Notes under the pieces: generated by a model
Databases searched by the model: none
What the model saw: the letters and a program-made list of their open reading frames with translations, nothing else
What the model was told of the DNA's origin: nothing
Shown here: positions 1 to 8,149 of the stretch, in pieces
How positions within the stretch are numbered: position 1 is the stretch's first letter
Layout of the letters: the number at the start of each line of letters is the position of its first letter
Assembly: GCA_018971485.1 (NCBI GenBank)
Contig: JAGXAQ010000007.1
Location: 1-64,000 of the forward strand
Source of the DNA: Pseudomonadota bacterium
GTDB taxonomy: Bacteria > Pseudomonadota > Gammaproteobacteria > Burkholderiales > REEB80
Direction of reading: 5' to 3'
DNA length: 64,000 nucleotides
Made by a program: the position numbers and the translations under genes

Positions 1-31
1 TTATGATAATTTAGTAACTAATTTATCATAA
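1..31. promoter_or_regulatory. 31-bp near-perfect palindrome at window edge
   Basis: Positions 1-9 (TTATGATAA) pair with 23-31 (TTATCATAA), and the inner TTAGT/ACTAA pair around a central A at 16; only the pair 10/22 mismatches. The AT-rich symmetry looks like an operator for a dimeric repressor. The rest of 32-279 holds no gene I can support. Whether it controls the SRPBCC gene at 280 or a gene beyond the edge cannot be seen. Confidence 0.4.
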
Positions 32-279
32 TTAAACACCGGGTTCAACACCTGCCTGCCGGGGTAATCTCCTTCTTCATCCTGCCTATAGGGTTACTGG
101 AAGAGGAAATAAGACTGGCCGTTCTTGCTGGAAGCAGTCTTGAACGCTTCAAAAAAACTTCTGCGGGTTTTTACGGGCAGCCCATTGCACAGGCGAGGCT
201 GCAACCTGGCTTGACGGGTGGCAGCATCAAATCTAACCTAATCAGATGCATGATAATCCAAGGAAGAAAGGCCGCTGCC

Positions 280-756
280 ATGACTGACTCATTCGATTTA
301 ACCTTTGAGCGCATCGTACCGGTTCCTGCCTCATTTCTCTGGAAAGGCTGGACTGATCCCCAGGTACTGGTGAAATGGTTTACCCCTCACCCCTGGACCA
401 CCCGGACCTGCAGAATAGTGCTTGAAGCCGGCGGAGAGTTTTATGTGGAAATGGTGTCCCCTGACGGCCAGGTGTTAAAACAGGCCGGATGCTATCTTAA
501 AATTGTTCCGGAAGAAAAACTCATCTGGACCAATACCCTGAAATCCGGATTTGCCCCTGCAGCACTTTCGTCAGACAGCCCGGCCTCGTTTCCTTTCACG
601 GCACACCTCGATTTAAGCCCTGCTCCCACCGGAACACACTATCAGGCAACAGTGGTCCATGCGGATGAAGCAGGCTACAGGCAGCATCTGGCCATGGGGT
701 TTCACACAGGCTGGGGGCTTGCCCTTGACCAGCTGGTTGCACTTTATAACACCTGA
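280..756 (+). CDS. SRPBCC / AHSA1-like domain protein
   Basis: This 158-residue protein looks like a START/AHSA1-type ligand-pocket protein. It opens with a strand followed by VPVPASFLWKGWTDPQVLVK, the usual Vxa..vW.a.tdp..l..W pattern, and ends with an amphipathic helix (HTGWGLALDQLVALYN). The family binds hydrophobic ligands or assists Hsp90 in eukaryotes; bacterial members mostly have no known substrate and are often paired with ArsR regulators, which may lie outside the window here. The reading frame continues upstream to 211, but ATG 280 is preferred because AGGAAGAAAGG lies 8-18 bases upstream and the domain starts there. No signal peptide or membrane segment is present, so it is cytoplasmic. 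Confidence 0.75.
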   Translation: MTDSFDLTFERIVPVPASFLWKGWTDPQVLVKWFTPHPWTTRTCRIVLEAGGEFYVEMVSPDGQVLKQAGCYLKIVPEEKLIWTNTLKSGFAPAALSSDSPASFPFTAHLDLSPAPTGTHYQATVVHADEAGYRQHLAMGFHTGWGLALDQLVALYNT

Positions 757-841
757 CCCGGTGTGTGCCCCCAGGAACTTGTTATTACCCTGCCATCCCG
801 GATCGCATCGACCCAACCCGGGCTGGCAAAACCAGTCAAAG

Positions 842-1162
842 CTAGCGGTTCAGTTTTTTAAGCACTTCCATGAGTTCAGTGATGGCCTCATCCCCGTTAC
901 CCATCCGGATCGCCTTTTGCACACAGCCTTGAGTATGATCTTCAATCATGCGAAGGGCTACAGCATTCAGTGCTGACTGAACCGCACTCACCTGGGTCAG
1001 GATATCAATGCAGTAGCGATCCGACTCAACCATCTGCGTCACCCCCTTGATCTGGCCTGCAATCCGGTTTAGGCGATGGATGAGCTGTTTTTTTCCCGGC
1101 TGCACCACCTTTTTCTCATGACACCCTGCCTGCAAGGCCTGCTCTTCAATCGGCAACGCCAT
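842..1162 (-). CDS. csoR: CsoR-type copper-sensing repressor
   Basis: This 106-residue all-helical protein belongs to the CsoR/RcnR (DUF156) family. The Cu(I)-binding triad is visible as Cys51, His76 and Cys80, with the same 25- and 4-residue spacings as Cys36-His61-Cys65 of characterised CsoR, so copper is the likely effector rather than nickel or formaldehyde. The family binds DNA as a tetramer without copper and releases it on Cu(I) binding. The frame reaches a TTG at 1177, but ATG 1162 has GGGGAG at proper spacing. Its start overlaps the end of copZ by 17 bases, so it is the last gene of the copA-copZ-csoR operon and probably represses that operon through the palindromes near 3818-3848. 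Confidence 0.88.
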   Translation of the reverse strand: MALPIEEQALQAGCHEKKVVQPGKKQLIHRLNRIAGQIKGVTQMVESDRYCIDILTQVSAVQSALNAVALRMIEDHTQGCVQKAIRMGNGDEAITELMEVLKKLNR

Positions 1163-1358
1163 AACCCATCTCCCCAATAGCCGACTTCAACCGGGCAACC
1201 GCAACCTTCCCGGGATCATAGTCAATGACAGCTTTGCCTTCGGCAAGCAGGACACGATACCCTGTGACCCCTTCCACATGGGCCAGCACCCGCTCAATAC
1301 TTTTGACACAGCCCTCACAACTCATGCCGGTGATCTTGAATTCAACTGTATTCATCAT
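1146..1358 (-). CDS. copZ: CopZ-like copper chaperone (HMA domain)
   Basis: A 70-residue single heavy-metal-associated domain with the Cu(I)-binding motif GMSCEGC (Cys14, Cys17) in the first loop, followed by the usual babbab layout. Such chaperones pass Cu(I) in the cytoplasm to the P-type ATPase and to the CsoR repressor. ATG 1358 is chosen over the TTG at 1373 because GGAAAGGA lies just upstream with about 5 bases of spacing. It lies between copA (43-base gap) and csoR (overlap). Confidence 0.88.
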   Translation of the reverse strand: MMNTVEFKITGMSCEGCVKSIERVLAHVEGVTGYRVLLAEGKAVIDYDPGKVAVARLKSAIGEMGYGVAD

Positions 1359-1400
1359 TTTCGTCCTTTCCAAACAGGATGGTTAACACGGGTGCAGCAG

Positions 1401-3791
1401 CTAGCCCAACACAGTAACCGGCTTCCATCGACGAAGCCACAAGGAACTCACGACTACAGACACCGAACTTAAGGCCATTGCTGCACCCGCAAGAATCGGA
1501 TTGAGCATCCCGATAGCAGCCAGGGGAATACCCATGATATTGTAGATAAAGGCAAAAAAGAGGTTCTGCCTGATTTTTCTTACCGTTGCCCGGGATAAAT
1601 CAAGGGCATCCACCACTGCCAGCAAATCGGAGTGCATCAAGGTCATGTCTGCCGTCTCGAGCGCAATGTCCGAACCCGTTCCCATGGCAAAGCTGACGTC
1701 ACTCACAGCCAGGGCTGGAGCATCATTGATGCCGTCACCCACCATCCCCACATGGTGACCCTCCTGCTGCATCTGCCTGATTCGGGCTGCTTTCTCCTCT
1801 GGTATGAGTTGCGCGTAAAACTCCCTGATTCCAGCTTTTCGAGCCAGAACCTCGGCGGTTTTAAGATGATCGCCTGTCATCATGACCACCTTCACCCCCC
1901 GTTGCTGTAACCGGGTCACTGCCTCAATACTGCTCGGCCGCAAGGCATCAGAAATAGCCAGATAGCCTAACACCTCTTTTTCCCGGGCCAGTGCGACAAC
2001 TGTTTTCGCTTCGGCACGAAAAGCTTCAGTCTGTTTCTCATCAAGGGCAACACCCATCTGCCCCAACCAGTCCAAAGATCCCAGCCACAGGTGCTCTCCA
2101 CCTACCTTTGCACTGACACCATGACCTGTCTTGGCATAAAATTCATCTATCGGCAAAAGCGCCAGCCCTTCCTTTTGGGCCTGCTGTCGCACTGCATGGG
2201 CCAGGGGATGCTCGGAGTCCTGCTCCAGTGAGGCAGCCAGCTGTAGAAGGGTTAATGCATTCACCCTGTCTGCATGGGGCAGCCAATCAGTCAGAACAGG
2301 TTTACCCCAGGTCAGGGTTCCGGTCTTATCGACGACCAGGGTATCCACCTGTCTTGCCTGCTCCAGGGCCTGGGCGTTGCGGATGAGGATACCTTCCTGG
2401 GCTCCCCGTCCCGTTCCAACCATGATGGCAGTCGGAGTACCCAGTCCCAAAGCACAAGGACAGGCAATGACCATCACCGCAACGGCATTGATAAGGGCAA
2501 CAGCCAAACTACTGCCAGCAACCAGCCAGCCAATGAAAGTGACCGCACTGATCAGGATCACCACCGGTACAAATACAGCGGAAACCTGATCTGCCAGATG
2601 CTGGATAGGAGCCTTGGATCCCTGGGCATCGCTGACCAGGCGAATGATTTTGGAGAGCATGGTCGTGCTGCCCACTCCCGTTGCCTGACAGCGCAAGGAT
2701 CCCTGTCCATTGAGCGTGGCAGCGAACACCCTGGCACCTGCCTCCTTTAGCTGGGGCAGGCTTTCACCCGTAAGCATGGATTCATTGACCTGTGAGGATC
2801 CGGACAGCACGATTCCATCTACAGGCAGGCTTTCACCCGGACGTACCAGAAAAATATCCCCGGTATTAACCTGACTGACCGGCCGATCAAGAACTGCCCC
2901 TTCTACCTCAACATGGGCAAGTCCCGGCTGCAGCCGGATCAATTTCTCAATCGCCCTGGAAGCGACCCGCTTGGCCTTGGCTTCCAGGAGTTTTCCCATC
3001 AGGATAAGGGTAACCAGTGTGGCGCTGGCCTCAAAATAGACAGGCAGAGGGCTGCCCAGCAAAACCACAATCGTGCTATAGAAATAAGCCATGCCCGTCC
3101 CCAGCACAACAAGCACATCCATGTTGGCCCCTCCTCCCCGTAACGCTTTCCAGGCGCCAGTATAAAAGCGCCTTCCAATCCAGAACTGGACGGGGGTAGC
3201 CAGGGCCCACTGACCCCAAAGGGGCAGCAGATAAGAAGGGTGTCCTACCGCCATCACGGCCATCTGGATCAACAAGGGCAGCGTCAGCACGACTGACAGT
3301 CCAAGAAGCCGAAGATCGCGGGCGTATGCTGCCTCTTTTTCAGGCTGATCACTCCCCGGATCAAGATGCGTGATGTCCTCTGCCCCGTATCCCGTCTTCT
3401 TAACCGCTTCAATCAACTGATCAACCGTTACAAGTCCGGGAACATACTCCACCCGGGCCTGCTCTGTAGCAAGGTTGACCGTGGCACTCACCCCGGGCAA
3501 CTGATTCAGCTGCTTTTCAATACGGGCGACACACGAGGCGCAGGTCATACCCGAAATCGCCAGAGTTGCTGTCCTGCCGGCCACACCATATCCGGCGCGC
3601 TCAATTGCCGTAACCAGGTCTGCCGGGCTGGACTGTCCGGGATCAAACTCGATTTGCGCCTGCTCGCTCACCGCATTGACCGATGCACTGACGCCCGGGA
3701 GGCGATTCAGGCTGCTTTCAACCCGAAGTGCGCAGCTGGAACAGCTCATCCCTTCAACCGGCAGTTCTATCCTTTTCATTGCTGAGTCCAC
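1401..3791 (-). CDS. copA: Cu(I)-exporting P-type ATPase
   Basis: About 796 residues, normal length for a P1B-1 copper ATPase. Two N-terminal HMA domains carry GMSCSSC and GMTCASC. Then come the membrane helices, the actuator motif TGES, the ion-binding CPC, the phosphorylation motif DKTGTLT, the nucleotide-domain SEHPLA, and the hinge [10 protein letters not shown]. The last helices carry the YN and MALSS residues expected for Cu(I). It moves Cu(I) from cytoplasm to periplasm. The frame runs to a GTG at 3800; GTG 3791 is preferred because AGGAG is 8 bases before it, while the ATG at 3779 has no good ribosome site. It is the first gene of a leftward operon with copZ and csoR. Confidence 0.93.
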   Translation of the reverse strand: MDSAMKRIELPVEGMSCSSCALRVESSLNRLPGVSASVNAVSEQAQIEFDPGQSSPADLVTAIERAGYGVAGRTATLAISGMTCASCVARIEKQLNQLPGVSATVNLATEQARVEYVPGLVTVDQLIEAVKKTGYGAEDITHLDPGSDQPEKEAAYARDLRLLGLSVVLTLPLLIQMAVMAVGHPSYLLPLWGQWALATPVQFWIGRRFYTGAWKALRGGGANMDVLVVLGTGMAYFYSTIVVLLGSPLPVYFEASATLVTLILMGKLLEAKAKRVASRAIEKLIRLQPGLAHVEVEGAVLDRPVSQVNTGDIFLVRPGESLPVDGIVLSGSSQVNESMLTGESLPQLKEAGARVFAATLNGQGSLRCQATGVGSTTMLSKIIRLVSDAQGSKAPIQHLADQVSAVFVPVVILISAVTFIGWLVAGSSLAVALINAVAVMVIACPCALGLGTPTAIMVGTGRGAQEGILIRNAQALEQARQVDTLVVDKTGTLTWGKPVLTDWLPHADRVNALTLLQLAASLEQDSEHPLAHAVRQQAQKEGLALLPIDEFYAKTGHGVSAKVGGEHLWLGSLDWLGQMGVALDEKQTEAFRAEAKTVVALAREKEVLGYLAISDALRPSSIEAVTRLQQRGVKVVMMTGDHLKTAEVLARKAGIREFYAQLIPEEKAARIRQMQQEGHHVGMVGDGINDAPALAVSDVSFAMGTGSDIALETADMTLMHSDLLAVVDALDLSRATVRKIRQNLFFAFIYNIMGIPLAAIGMLNPILAGAAMALSSVSVVVSSLWLRRWKPVTVLG

Positions 3792-3817
3792 TGTAGCCAC
3801 TCCTGTTCAATATACCC

Positions 3818-3848
3818 TATACCGGTATAATATACCCCTATTGGGTAT
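3818..3848 (-). promoter_or_regulatory. Tandem CsoR-type operator upstream of copA
   Basis: Two palindromes sit 27-57 bases upstream of copA. One is ATACCC-N5-GGGTAT at 3832-3848, the TACCC/GGGTA form known for CsoR operators. The other is a perfect TATACCGGTATA at 3818-3829. Both overlap an AT-rich stretch that could hold the promoter. That CsoR encoded at the end of the operon binds here is inferred. Confidence 0.65.
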
Positions 3849-4193
3849 TTTTGCAATCCCATAAGATCCAAAAAAAACCACCCTGTTTCTCTTCTTTATC
3901 GATTAGCTTACTGCAAGAAGGGTCCTTTAAATCCCTACCGCAGACCATTTGATTCAGGCCAACGCTCTTTTTATAGCAGAACATAATGAAGCCCTGCGAA
4001 CCGAACGAAATAAATCACTTTATCCTGCCAGAAGATTTGAACGGTTTTTTTCCACCCGTTGCATCCTGATCCGGTGTCTTCCTATTGAAAGAATCCCAGA
4101 ATATACTTGTATTTCTAATTTAGACGATATATATTTCGCTTTAATACGAAATATACAACCGGGCATTTGACTACTTAATACAGGATCCTTCCC
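3849..4193. other. Intergenic region between divergent copA and arsR-type genes
   Basis: About 345 bases without a convincing gene. A 73-codon frame at 3949-4170 has no ribosome site and no recognisable domain. The only structure noted is the palindrome at 4130-4155 listed separately. Confidence 0.5.
4130..4155 (+). promoter_or_regulatory. Palindromic operator of the ArsR-type gene
   Basis: TATATTTCG at 4130-4138 is the exact inverse of CGAAATATA at 4147-4155, with an 8-base spacer, ending 38 bases before the ArsR-type start. A perfect 9+9 inverted repeat in the promoter position is typical of an autoregulated winged-helix repressor. Binding is inferred. Confidence 0.6.
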
Positions 4194-4514
4194 ATGACTG
4201 GCTCACCTGTCCTAACGCCTGACTTTGACGAGATTATCAAGGCGCTGGCCCATCCGGTTCGACGAAACATCCTCAGGTGGCTTAAAACCCCTGAAGAGTC
4301 TTTCACCAGCCAGGAGCACCCCTTTGAGTTCGGGGTGTGTGCCGGCAAGATTTTCAGCAAGGCTGACCTGTCACAATCTACCGTGTCGGCCCATCTGGCG
4401 ACCCTGCAGCACGCGGGACTTATCACACCACGCAAGATAGGCCAGTGGATTTTCTATTCCCGCAATGAACCCCTCATTGCCCAGTTTCTAGACCATATGC
4501 ACCATGATCTTTAA
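4194..4514 (+). CDS. ArsR/SmtB-type winged-helix regulator
   Basis: A 106-residue single-domain regulator. The N-terminal part reads ALAHPVRRNILRWL and the recognition helix region reads LSQSTVSAHLATLQHAGLI, both typical of ArsR-family winged helices. A single Cys lies in FGVCAGKIF just before the HTH; there is no ELCVCDL metal-binding motif, so a metal is unlikely and a redox or electrophile signal through Cys is possible. It is followed after 24 bases by an Old Yellow Enzyme gene, which by analogy with NemR-NemA suggests that it senses reactive electrophiles, though NemR itself is a TetR protein. Confidence 0.8.
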   Translation: MTGSPVLTPDFDEIIKALAHPVRRNILRWLKTPEESFTSQEHPFEFGVCAGKIFSKADLSQSTVSAHLATLQHAGLITPRKIGQWIFYSRNEPLIAQFLDHMHHDL

Positions 4515-4538
4515 CCGCTTTCATTCAAGGAGACCCCA

Positions 4539-5615
4539 TTGAACAGCTTATTTGACCCCATCCGGATTGGATCACTGATTCTGCCTAACCGCATCATCCT
4601 CGCTCCCCTGACGCGTTGCCGCGCCAGCAACGGACGTACCCCCAATGCACTGATGGCTGAATACTACGCCCAAAGGGCAAGTGCCGGCCTCATCCTGAGC
4701 GAGGCTACCTCAGTGACTCCCCAAGGCGTAGGTTACCCTGACACTCCTGGTATCTGGTCTGAGGACCAGGTTAAGGGATGGTCTGCTGTCACAAGAGCCG
4801 TCCATGCCGCAGGAGGCCGCATGTTCTTGCAGTTGTGGCACGTCGGCCGGGTCTCCCATCCCGATTTTCTGAATGGTGAGCTTCCGGTGGCGCCGAGCGC
4901 CATTGCGCCTGAAGGACATGTCAGCCTGCTTAAGCCTGCCAGGGATTACGTCACGCCCAGGGCTCTTGATCCGGATGAAATCCCGGGCATCATTGACGCC
5001 TATCGCCAGGGGGCAGAAAATGCCAAACGGGCAGGGTTTGACGGGGTGGAAATCCATGGGGCCAATGGTTACCTGCTCGACCAGTTCCTGCAAGACAGCA
5101 CCAACCAGCGTAAGGATGACTATGGCGGCTCAATCGAAAACCGGGCCCGCCTGATGCTGGAAGTGACCGATGCAGTCCTGTCCGTCTGGGGAGCCGATCG
5201 GGTCGGCATGCATCTTGCACCCCGGGGAGACGCCATGTCGATGGGCGACTCCAATCCCCTGGCCACCTTTGGTTATGTGGCACAGGAACTGGGCAAGCGC
5301 AAACTTGCCTTTATCTTCACCCGTGAACATCAGGGGCCAGACAGCATCGGCCCCCAACTGAAACACCACTTTGGAGGTCCTCTCATTGCCAATGAAGGCT
5401 ATACCCTGGAGTCAGCCTCAAATGCCTTAAAGCAGGGCAATGCAGATGCCATTGCTTTTGGCAAGCTCTTTATCGCCAACCCGGACTTACCTTACCGCCT
5501 GCACCTGAATGCACCGCTCAATGCCTTTCACCCTGAAACGTTTTATGGTTATGGGCTTGCGGATCACCGCATCGGCTATACAGACTACCCTGTCCTGGAA
5601 CAGAAAGTCGCGTAA
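4539..5615 (+). CDS. Old Yellow Enzyme, NemA-type alkene reductase
   Basis: This 358-residue FMN flavoprotein should reduce activated C=C bonds (enals, enones, nitroesters, maleimides) with NAD(P)H in the cytoplasm. It shows the classical OYE pieces: PLTRCRA near the N-terminus, LWHVGRVSHP, the substrate-binding pair His173/Asn176 in IHGANGYLLDQF, and the YGGSIENRARL loop. The start is a TTG at 4539 with a perfect AAGGAG six bases upstream; no ATG is better placed. It lies in the ArsR-OYE-SDR cluster and is probably co-regulated with the ArsR-type gene. Confidence 0.88.
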   Translation: MNSLFDPIRIGSLILPNRIILAPLTRCRASNGRTPNALMAEYYAQRASAGLILSEATSVTPQGVGYPDTPGIWSEDQVKGWSAVTRAVHAAGGRMFLQLWHVGRVSHPDFLNGELPVAPSAIAPEGHVSLLKPARDYVTPRALDPDEIPGIIDAYRQGAENAKRAGFDGVEIHGANGYLLDQFLQDSTNQRKDDYGGSIENRARLMLEVTDAVLSVWGADRVGMHLAPRGDAMSMGDSNPLATFGYVAQELGKRKLAFIFTREHQGPDSIGPQLKHHFGGPLIANEGYTLESASNALKQGNADAIAFGKLFIANPDLPYRLHLNAPLNAFHPETFYGYGLADHRIGYTDYPVLEQKVA

Positions 5616-5620
5616 GACAA

Positions 5621-5649
5621 ATTCCCCCGCCTCCTGCAGGCGGGGGAAT
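5621..5649. terminator. Strong GC hairpin between the OYE and SDR genes
   Basis: ATTCCCCCGCC at 5621-5631 pairs with GGCGGGGGAAT at 5639-5649, an 11-bp stem with a 7-base loop, starting 5 bases after the OYE stop codon. No T-run follows, so it may be an attenuator or an RNA-stability element rather than a full terminator. Confidence 0.5.
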
Positions 5650-5685
5650 CACTCCCATTGATAACCCCGTCTTCAAGGAGGCCTT

Positions 5686-6453
5686 ATGAATACACCCGTA
5701 TCCCCCTCACGCAGCGCCATCATTACAGGTGCCACATCCGGCATTGGAGAAGCGACAGCACGCCAGTTCATCGCCCATGGCATTAACGTGATCGGCAATG
5801 GCCACAGCCAGGCCAAGCTCGATGCGCTCAGGCAGGAACTGGGCCCAAACTTTTTCGGTGTGGCCGGAGATGCCAGTGAAGAGAACGTTCAGGACCGGCT
5901 TTTCTCATCCGCACAAGAACAGTTCGGACAACCGGCAAGCATCGTCGTGGTTAACGCAGGCCGCGGCCTGGGAGGATCCGTCAAGGATGCCGATCTGTCC
6001 CGGTTCGAAGCAGTGCTCAACATCAACCTGAAAGGGGCCTTGAGCCTCATGCAGAAAGCTGCCCGGCAGATGGTTGACATCCATCCGGCAGGGTTTCCCA
6101 ATCACGCCTCAGATATCATCATTCTAGGATCCGTAGTCGGGCGGTCAGTCTCCCCCTTCAGCGCCATTTATGGCGCCACCAAGTTTGCCATCCATTCCCT
6201 GGCTGAAAGCCTGCGCCGTGAAATCGGCCCCAGAGGGGTTCGCGTCTCCCTCATTGAACCAGGTATTGTCCTAAGCGGCTTTCAGGAAGGAGCAAGCTAC
6301 AGCAAAGAGATGATCAACCGGTTTGAACAGGATTTCGGCCCGCTGCTCAAAGGACAGGACATTGCCCAGGCCATCCATTTCATTGTAAGCCAGCCTGCCC
6401 ATATCCACGTCAGCGATATCGTCGTCCGGCCTACCCGACAGGATTATCCATAA
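5686..6453 (+). CDS. Short-chain dehydrogenase/reductase
   Basis: A 255-residue classical SDR. The cofactor motif TGATSGIG is near residue 14, VVNAGRG replaces the usual NNAG, and the catalytic Tyr162-x3-Lys166 is in YGATK. It is expected to be an NAD(P)-dependent oxidoreductase of unknown substrate. A strong AAGGAGG ribosome site precedes ATG 5686. It follows the OYE gene by 70 bases, with a hairpin between them, and a terminator follows it, so it may act on products of the OYE or on the same class of carbonyl compounds. Confidence 0.8.
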   Translation: MNTPVSPSRSAIITGATSGIGEATARQFIAHGINVIGNGHSQAKLDALRQELGPNFFGVAGDASEENVQDRLFSSAQEQFGQPASIVVVNAGRGLGGSVKDADLSRFEAVLNINLKGALSLMQKAARQMVDIHPAGFPNHASDIIILGSVVGRSVSPFSAIYGATKFAIHSLAESLRREIGPRGVRVSLIEPGIVLSGFQEGASYSKEMINRFEQDFGPLLKGQDIAQAIHFIVSQPAHIHVSDIVVRPTRQDYP

Positions 6454-6493
6454 CCTTAAGTGATCCATTTAACCCAGGCATCCGGACACCTTA

Positions 6494-6519
6494 AAAAGGG
6501 GGACAAAACACCCCCTTTT
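6494..6519 (+). terminator. Rho-independent terminator after the SDR gene
   Basis: AAAAGGGGG at 6494-6502 pairs with CCCCCTTTT at 6511-6519 around an 8-base loop. The A/T flanks make it usable in both directions, but the gene context is rightward. Confidence 0.75.
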
Positions 6520-6619
6520 CCTGCGTTCAATCCATTTAGCCTCCCCACCCCGCTTCAGGTCCAGCTGGCCATTTTGCTGTTTTAATCGCACAATAATCCT
6601 ATCCAGCCAGGGGAAAAAG

Positions 6620-7489
6620 ATGAACATTCTCATTTGTGGTGCATCCGGTTTTGTTGGCTCTCATCTCGCCCGATCATTACAGCAGGCCGGACACCAGGTG
6701 CTACGCGGGGTGCGCAACCCCCGAAGCAGCCATGACATTCATATTGACTATACCCGAGATACGACACCGGAGGCCTGGCTTCCCCGTCTTAAGACCTGTT
6801 CCGTGGTCATCAACGCTGTTGGGGCCTTGCGGAACACCCCGGGGAGTCCGCTGCAAAAACTGCATGATGAAGCCCCTTCAGCCCTCTTTTCTGCTGCGGC
6901 CGCATCCGGTATCCGCCATCTTGTCCAGATCTCTGCACTAGGCGTGGGCCGCGGCCTTAACACACCCTATTTTTCCACCAAGCTACACGCTGAAGCCAGG
7001 CTTCAGGGCCTGCCTGCTTCGGTAAAATGGCTGTGCCTTCGGCCATCGGTCATCTTTGGACAGGGAGGATCCAGCACCCGGCTCTTCCTCACTTTGGCAA
7101 AACTGCCCGTCCATATGCTTCCTGCCGGTGGAAAATCCCTGCTGCAGCCTGTCCATATTGACGATATTGCGCAGGCCGTGCTCATTTGGATCAACAATGA
7201 ACCAAGCTCAAGCCTGACCCTCGATGCCGTCGGGGCTGAAGCAACAACCCTGGCAGGCATGCTGGACGCCTACCGCCATCAGATGGGGTTTTCTCCTGCC
7301 CTGCATGTGAGCATTCCGGCCCTGCTGACCCGAATGGCAGCCCGATGTGGCGATTTCATTCCCGCCAGCCCCTTATGTAGCGATACACTCAACATGCTCT
7401 TGCTGGATAACACATCCCCTGCAGACCCTTTTACCAACCATCTGGGTCACTTGCCCAGAAGCTTCAGGCAGTTTATCAGCCCATCCTGA
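6620..7489 (+). CDS. NDUFA9-like atypical SDR (NAD(P)-binding)
   Basis: A 289-residue extended/atypical SDR. It starts with the Rossmann motif GASGFVGSHLARSL, has INAVGALRN where NDUFA9-like proteins have the same kind of loop, and FSTKLHAEARL at the position of the YxxxK helix, with Phe instead of the catalytic Tyr. LRPSVIFGQG and PVHIDDIAQAV follow in the usual order. Such proteins bind NAD(P)H and often act as assembly or regulatory factors or quinone-linked reductases rather than classical dehydrogenases. GGGGAAAAAG directly before ATG 6620 supports the start. It stands alone after the terminator at 6494-6519. Confidence 0.75.
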   Translation: MNILICGASGFVGSHLARSLQQAGHQVLRGVRNPRSSHDIHIDYTRDTTPEAWLPRLKTCSVVINAVGALRNTPGSPLQKLHDEAPSALFSAAAASGIRHLVQISALGVGRGLNTPYFSTKLHAEARLQGLPASVKWLCLRPSVIFGQGGSSTRLFLTLAKLPVHMLPAGGKSLLQPVHIDDIAQAVLIWINNEPSSSLTLDAVGAEATTLAGMLDAYRHQMGFSPALHVSIPALLTRMAARCGDFIPASPLCSDTLNMLLLDNTSPADPFTNHLGHLPRSFRQFISPS

Positions 7490-7609
7490 ATCCGCTCAAT
7501 TCACTCCTTTCCATCCATGCAATTCCTTCCCGGCAGCGCAATTGGCATCGTTTCACCCCAAAAGCCACCCTTGCCCTATTTTATTCAAGCAACCCTGCGC
7601 CCAAGATTT

Positions 7610-7639
7610 TTTCCATCAGCCAGCTTATCAGGCTATAAT
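7610..7639 (+). promoter_or_regulatory. Promoter giving a predicted leaderless mRNA
   Basis: A perfect -10 box TATAAT at 7634-7639 with TTTCCA at 7610-7615 (18-bp spacer, four of six matches to the -35 consensus). Seven bases after the -10 box is the A of ATG 7646, so transcription would begin at or beside the start codon. There is no ribosome site before that ATG, consistent with a leaderless message. Confidence 0.5.
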
Positions 7640-7645
7640 GGCGCC

Positions 7646-8143
7646 ATGCCTAGAACAAAAGATCCCGAAAAACTACCCGAATTCAGCAAAAGCCTGGCAC
7701 AGGCAGTGCGCAGTTCAGGACTCACGCAGGATGAATTCGCCGATCAGCTCACCAGCCTGACCGAGCGGGCAGTCAGTCGAGCCCGGCTGGCCTCGTGGAT
7801 TGCAGGGGTCATTCCCCGATCAGATGCAGAAGGTTACCTTGCTGCTGCAAAAGAAATCGCAGGGGGAGGCAAGATTCCTTTGCCGATCTGGGTGGAAGGA
7901 GCCATCGTTCAGGCCAAGATTCGATCCTGGCTCGACCGGGGCGTGAACCGGAAGATACTCTGGCTGGCCGCAGGGGTCCCGCAACAAACCCTGAGCATCT
8001 GGGAAACCGGGAGAGTCCGGGTCAAGCGACGCACCTGGATACGGGTCGAAGCCCTCATTGAAGCCTGGATCAAGGCCCTCGATGATGCTGTCAGGGCAGC
8101 CCATGACATTCAGGAGCAAGCCGCCGCAGGTAAGATGAAATAG
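7646..8143 (+). CDS. Protein with two helix-turn-helix segments
   Basis: I do not recognise the family. The 165-residue protein has an HTH-like region near residues 22-55 (SGLTQDEFADQL... RARLASWIAGV) and a second near 98-130 (GVNRKILWLAAGVPQQTLSIWETGRV), both similar to XRE/Cro-type folds, then a basic helix and a short charged tail. It is probably a DNA-binding regulator. The frame is open to 7517, but the ATG at 7646 lies exactly at the predicted transcription start of a TATAAT promoter. Its stop is only 6 bases from the stop of the convergent integrase, which suggests that it belongs to the same element, perhaps as repressor or excision control factor. Confidence 0.6.
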   Translation: MPRTKDPEKLPEFSKSLAQAVRSSGLTQDEFADQLTSLTERAVSRARLASWIAGVIPRSDAEGYLAAAKEIAGGGKIPLPIWVEGAIVQAKIRSWLDRGVNRKILWLAAGVPQQTLSIWETGRVRVKRRTWIRVEALIEAWIKALDDAVRAAHDIQEQAAAGKMK

Positions 8144-8149
8144 CAAGCA

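Noticed and set aside
3949-4170. Possible 73-residue gene between copA and the ArsR-type gene
   Set aside because: No ribosome site, no domain, and it runs through the promoter region and the palindrome of the next gene.
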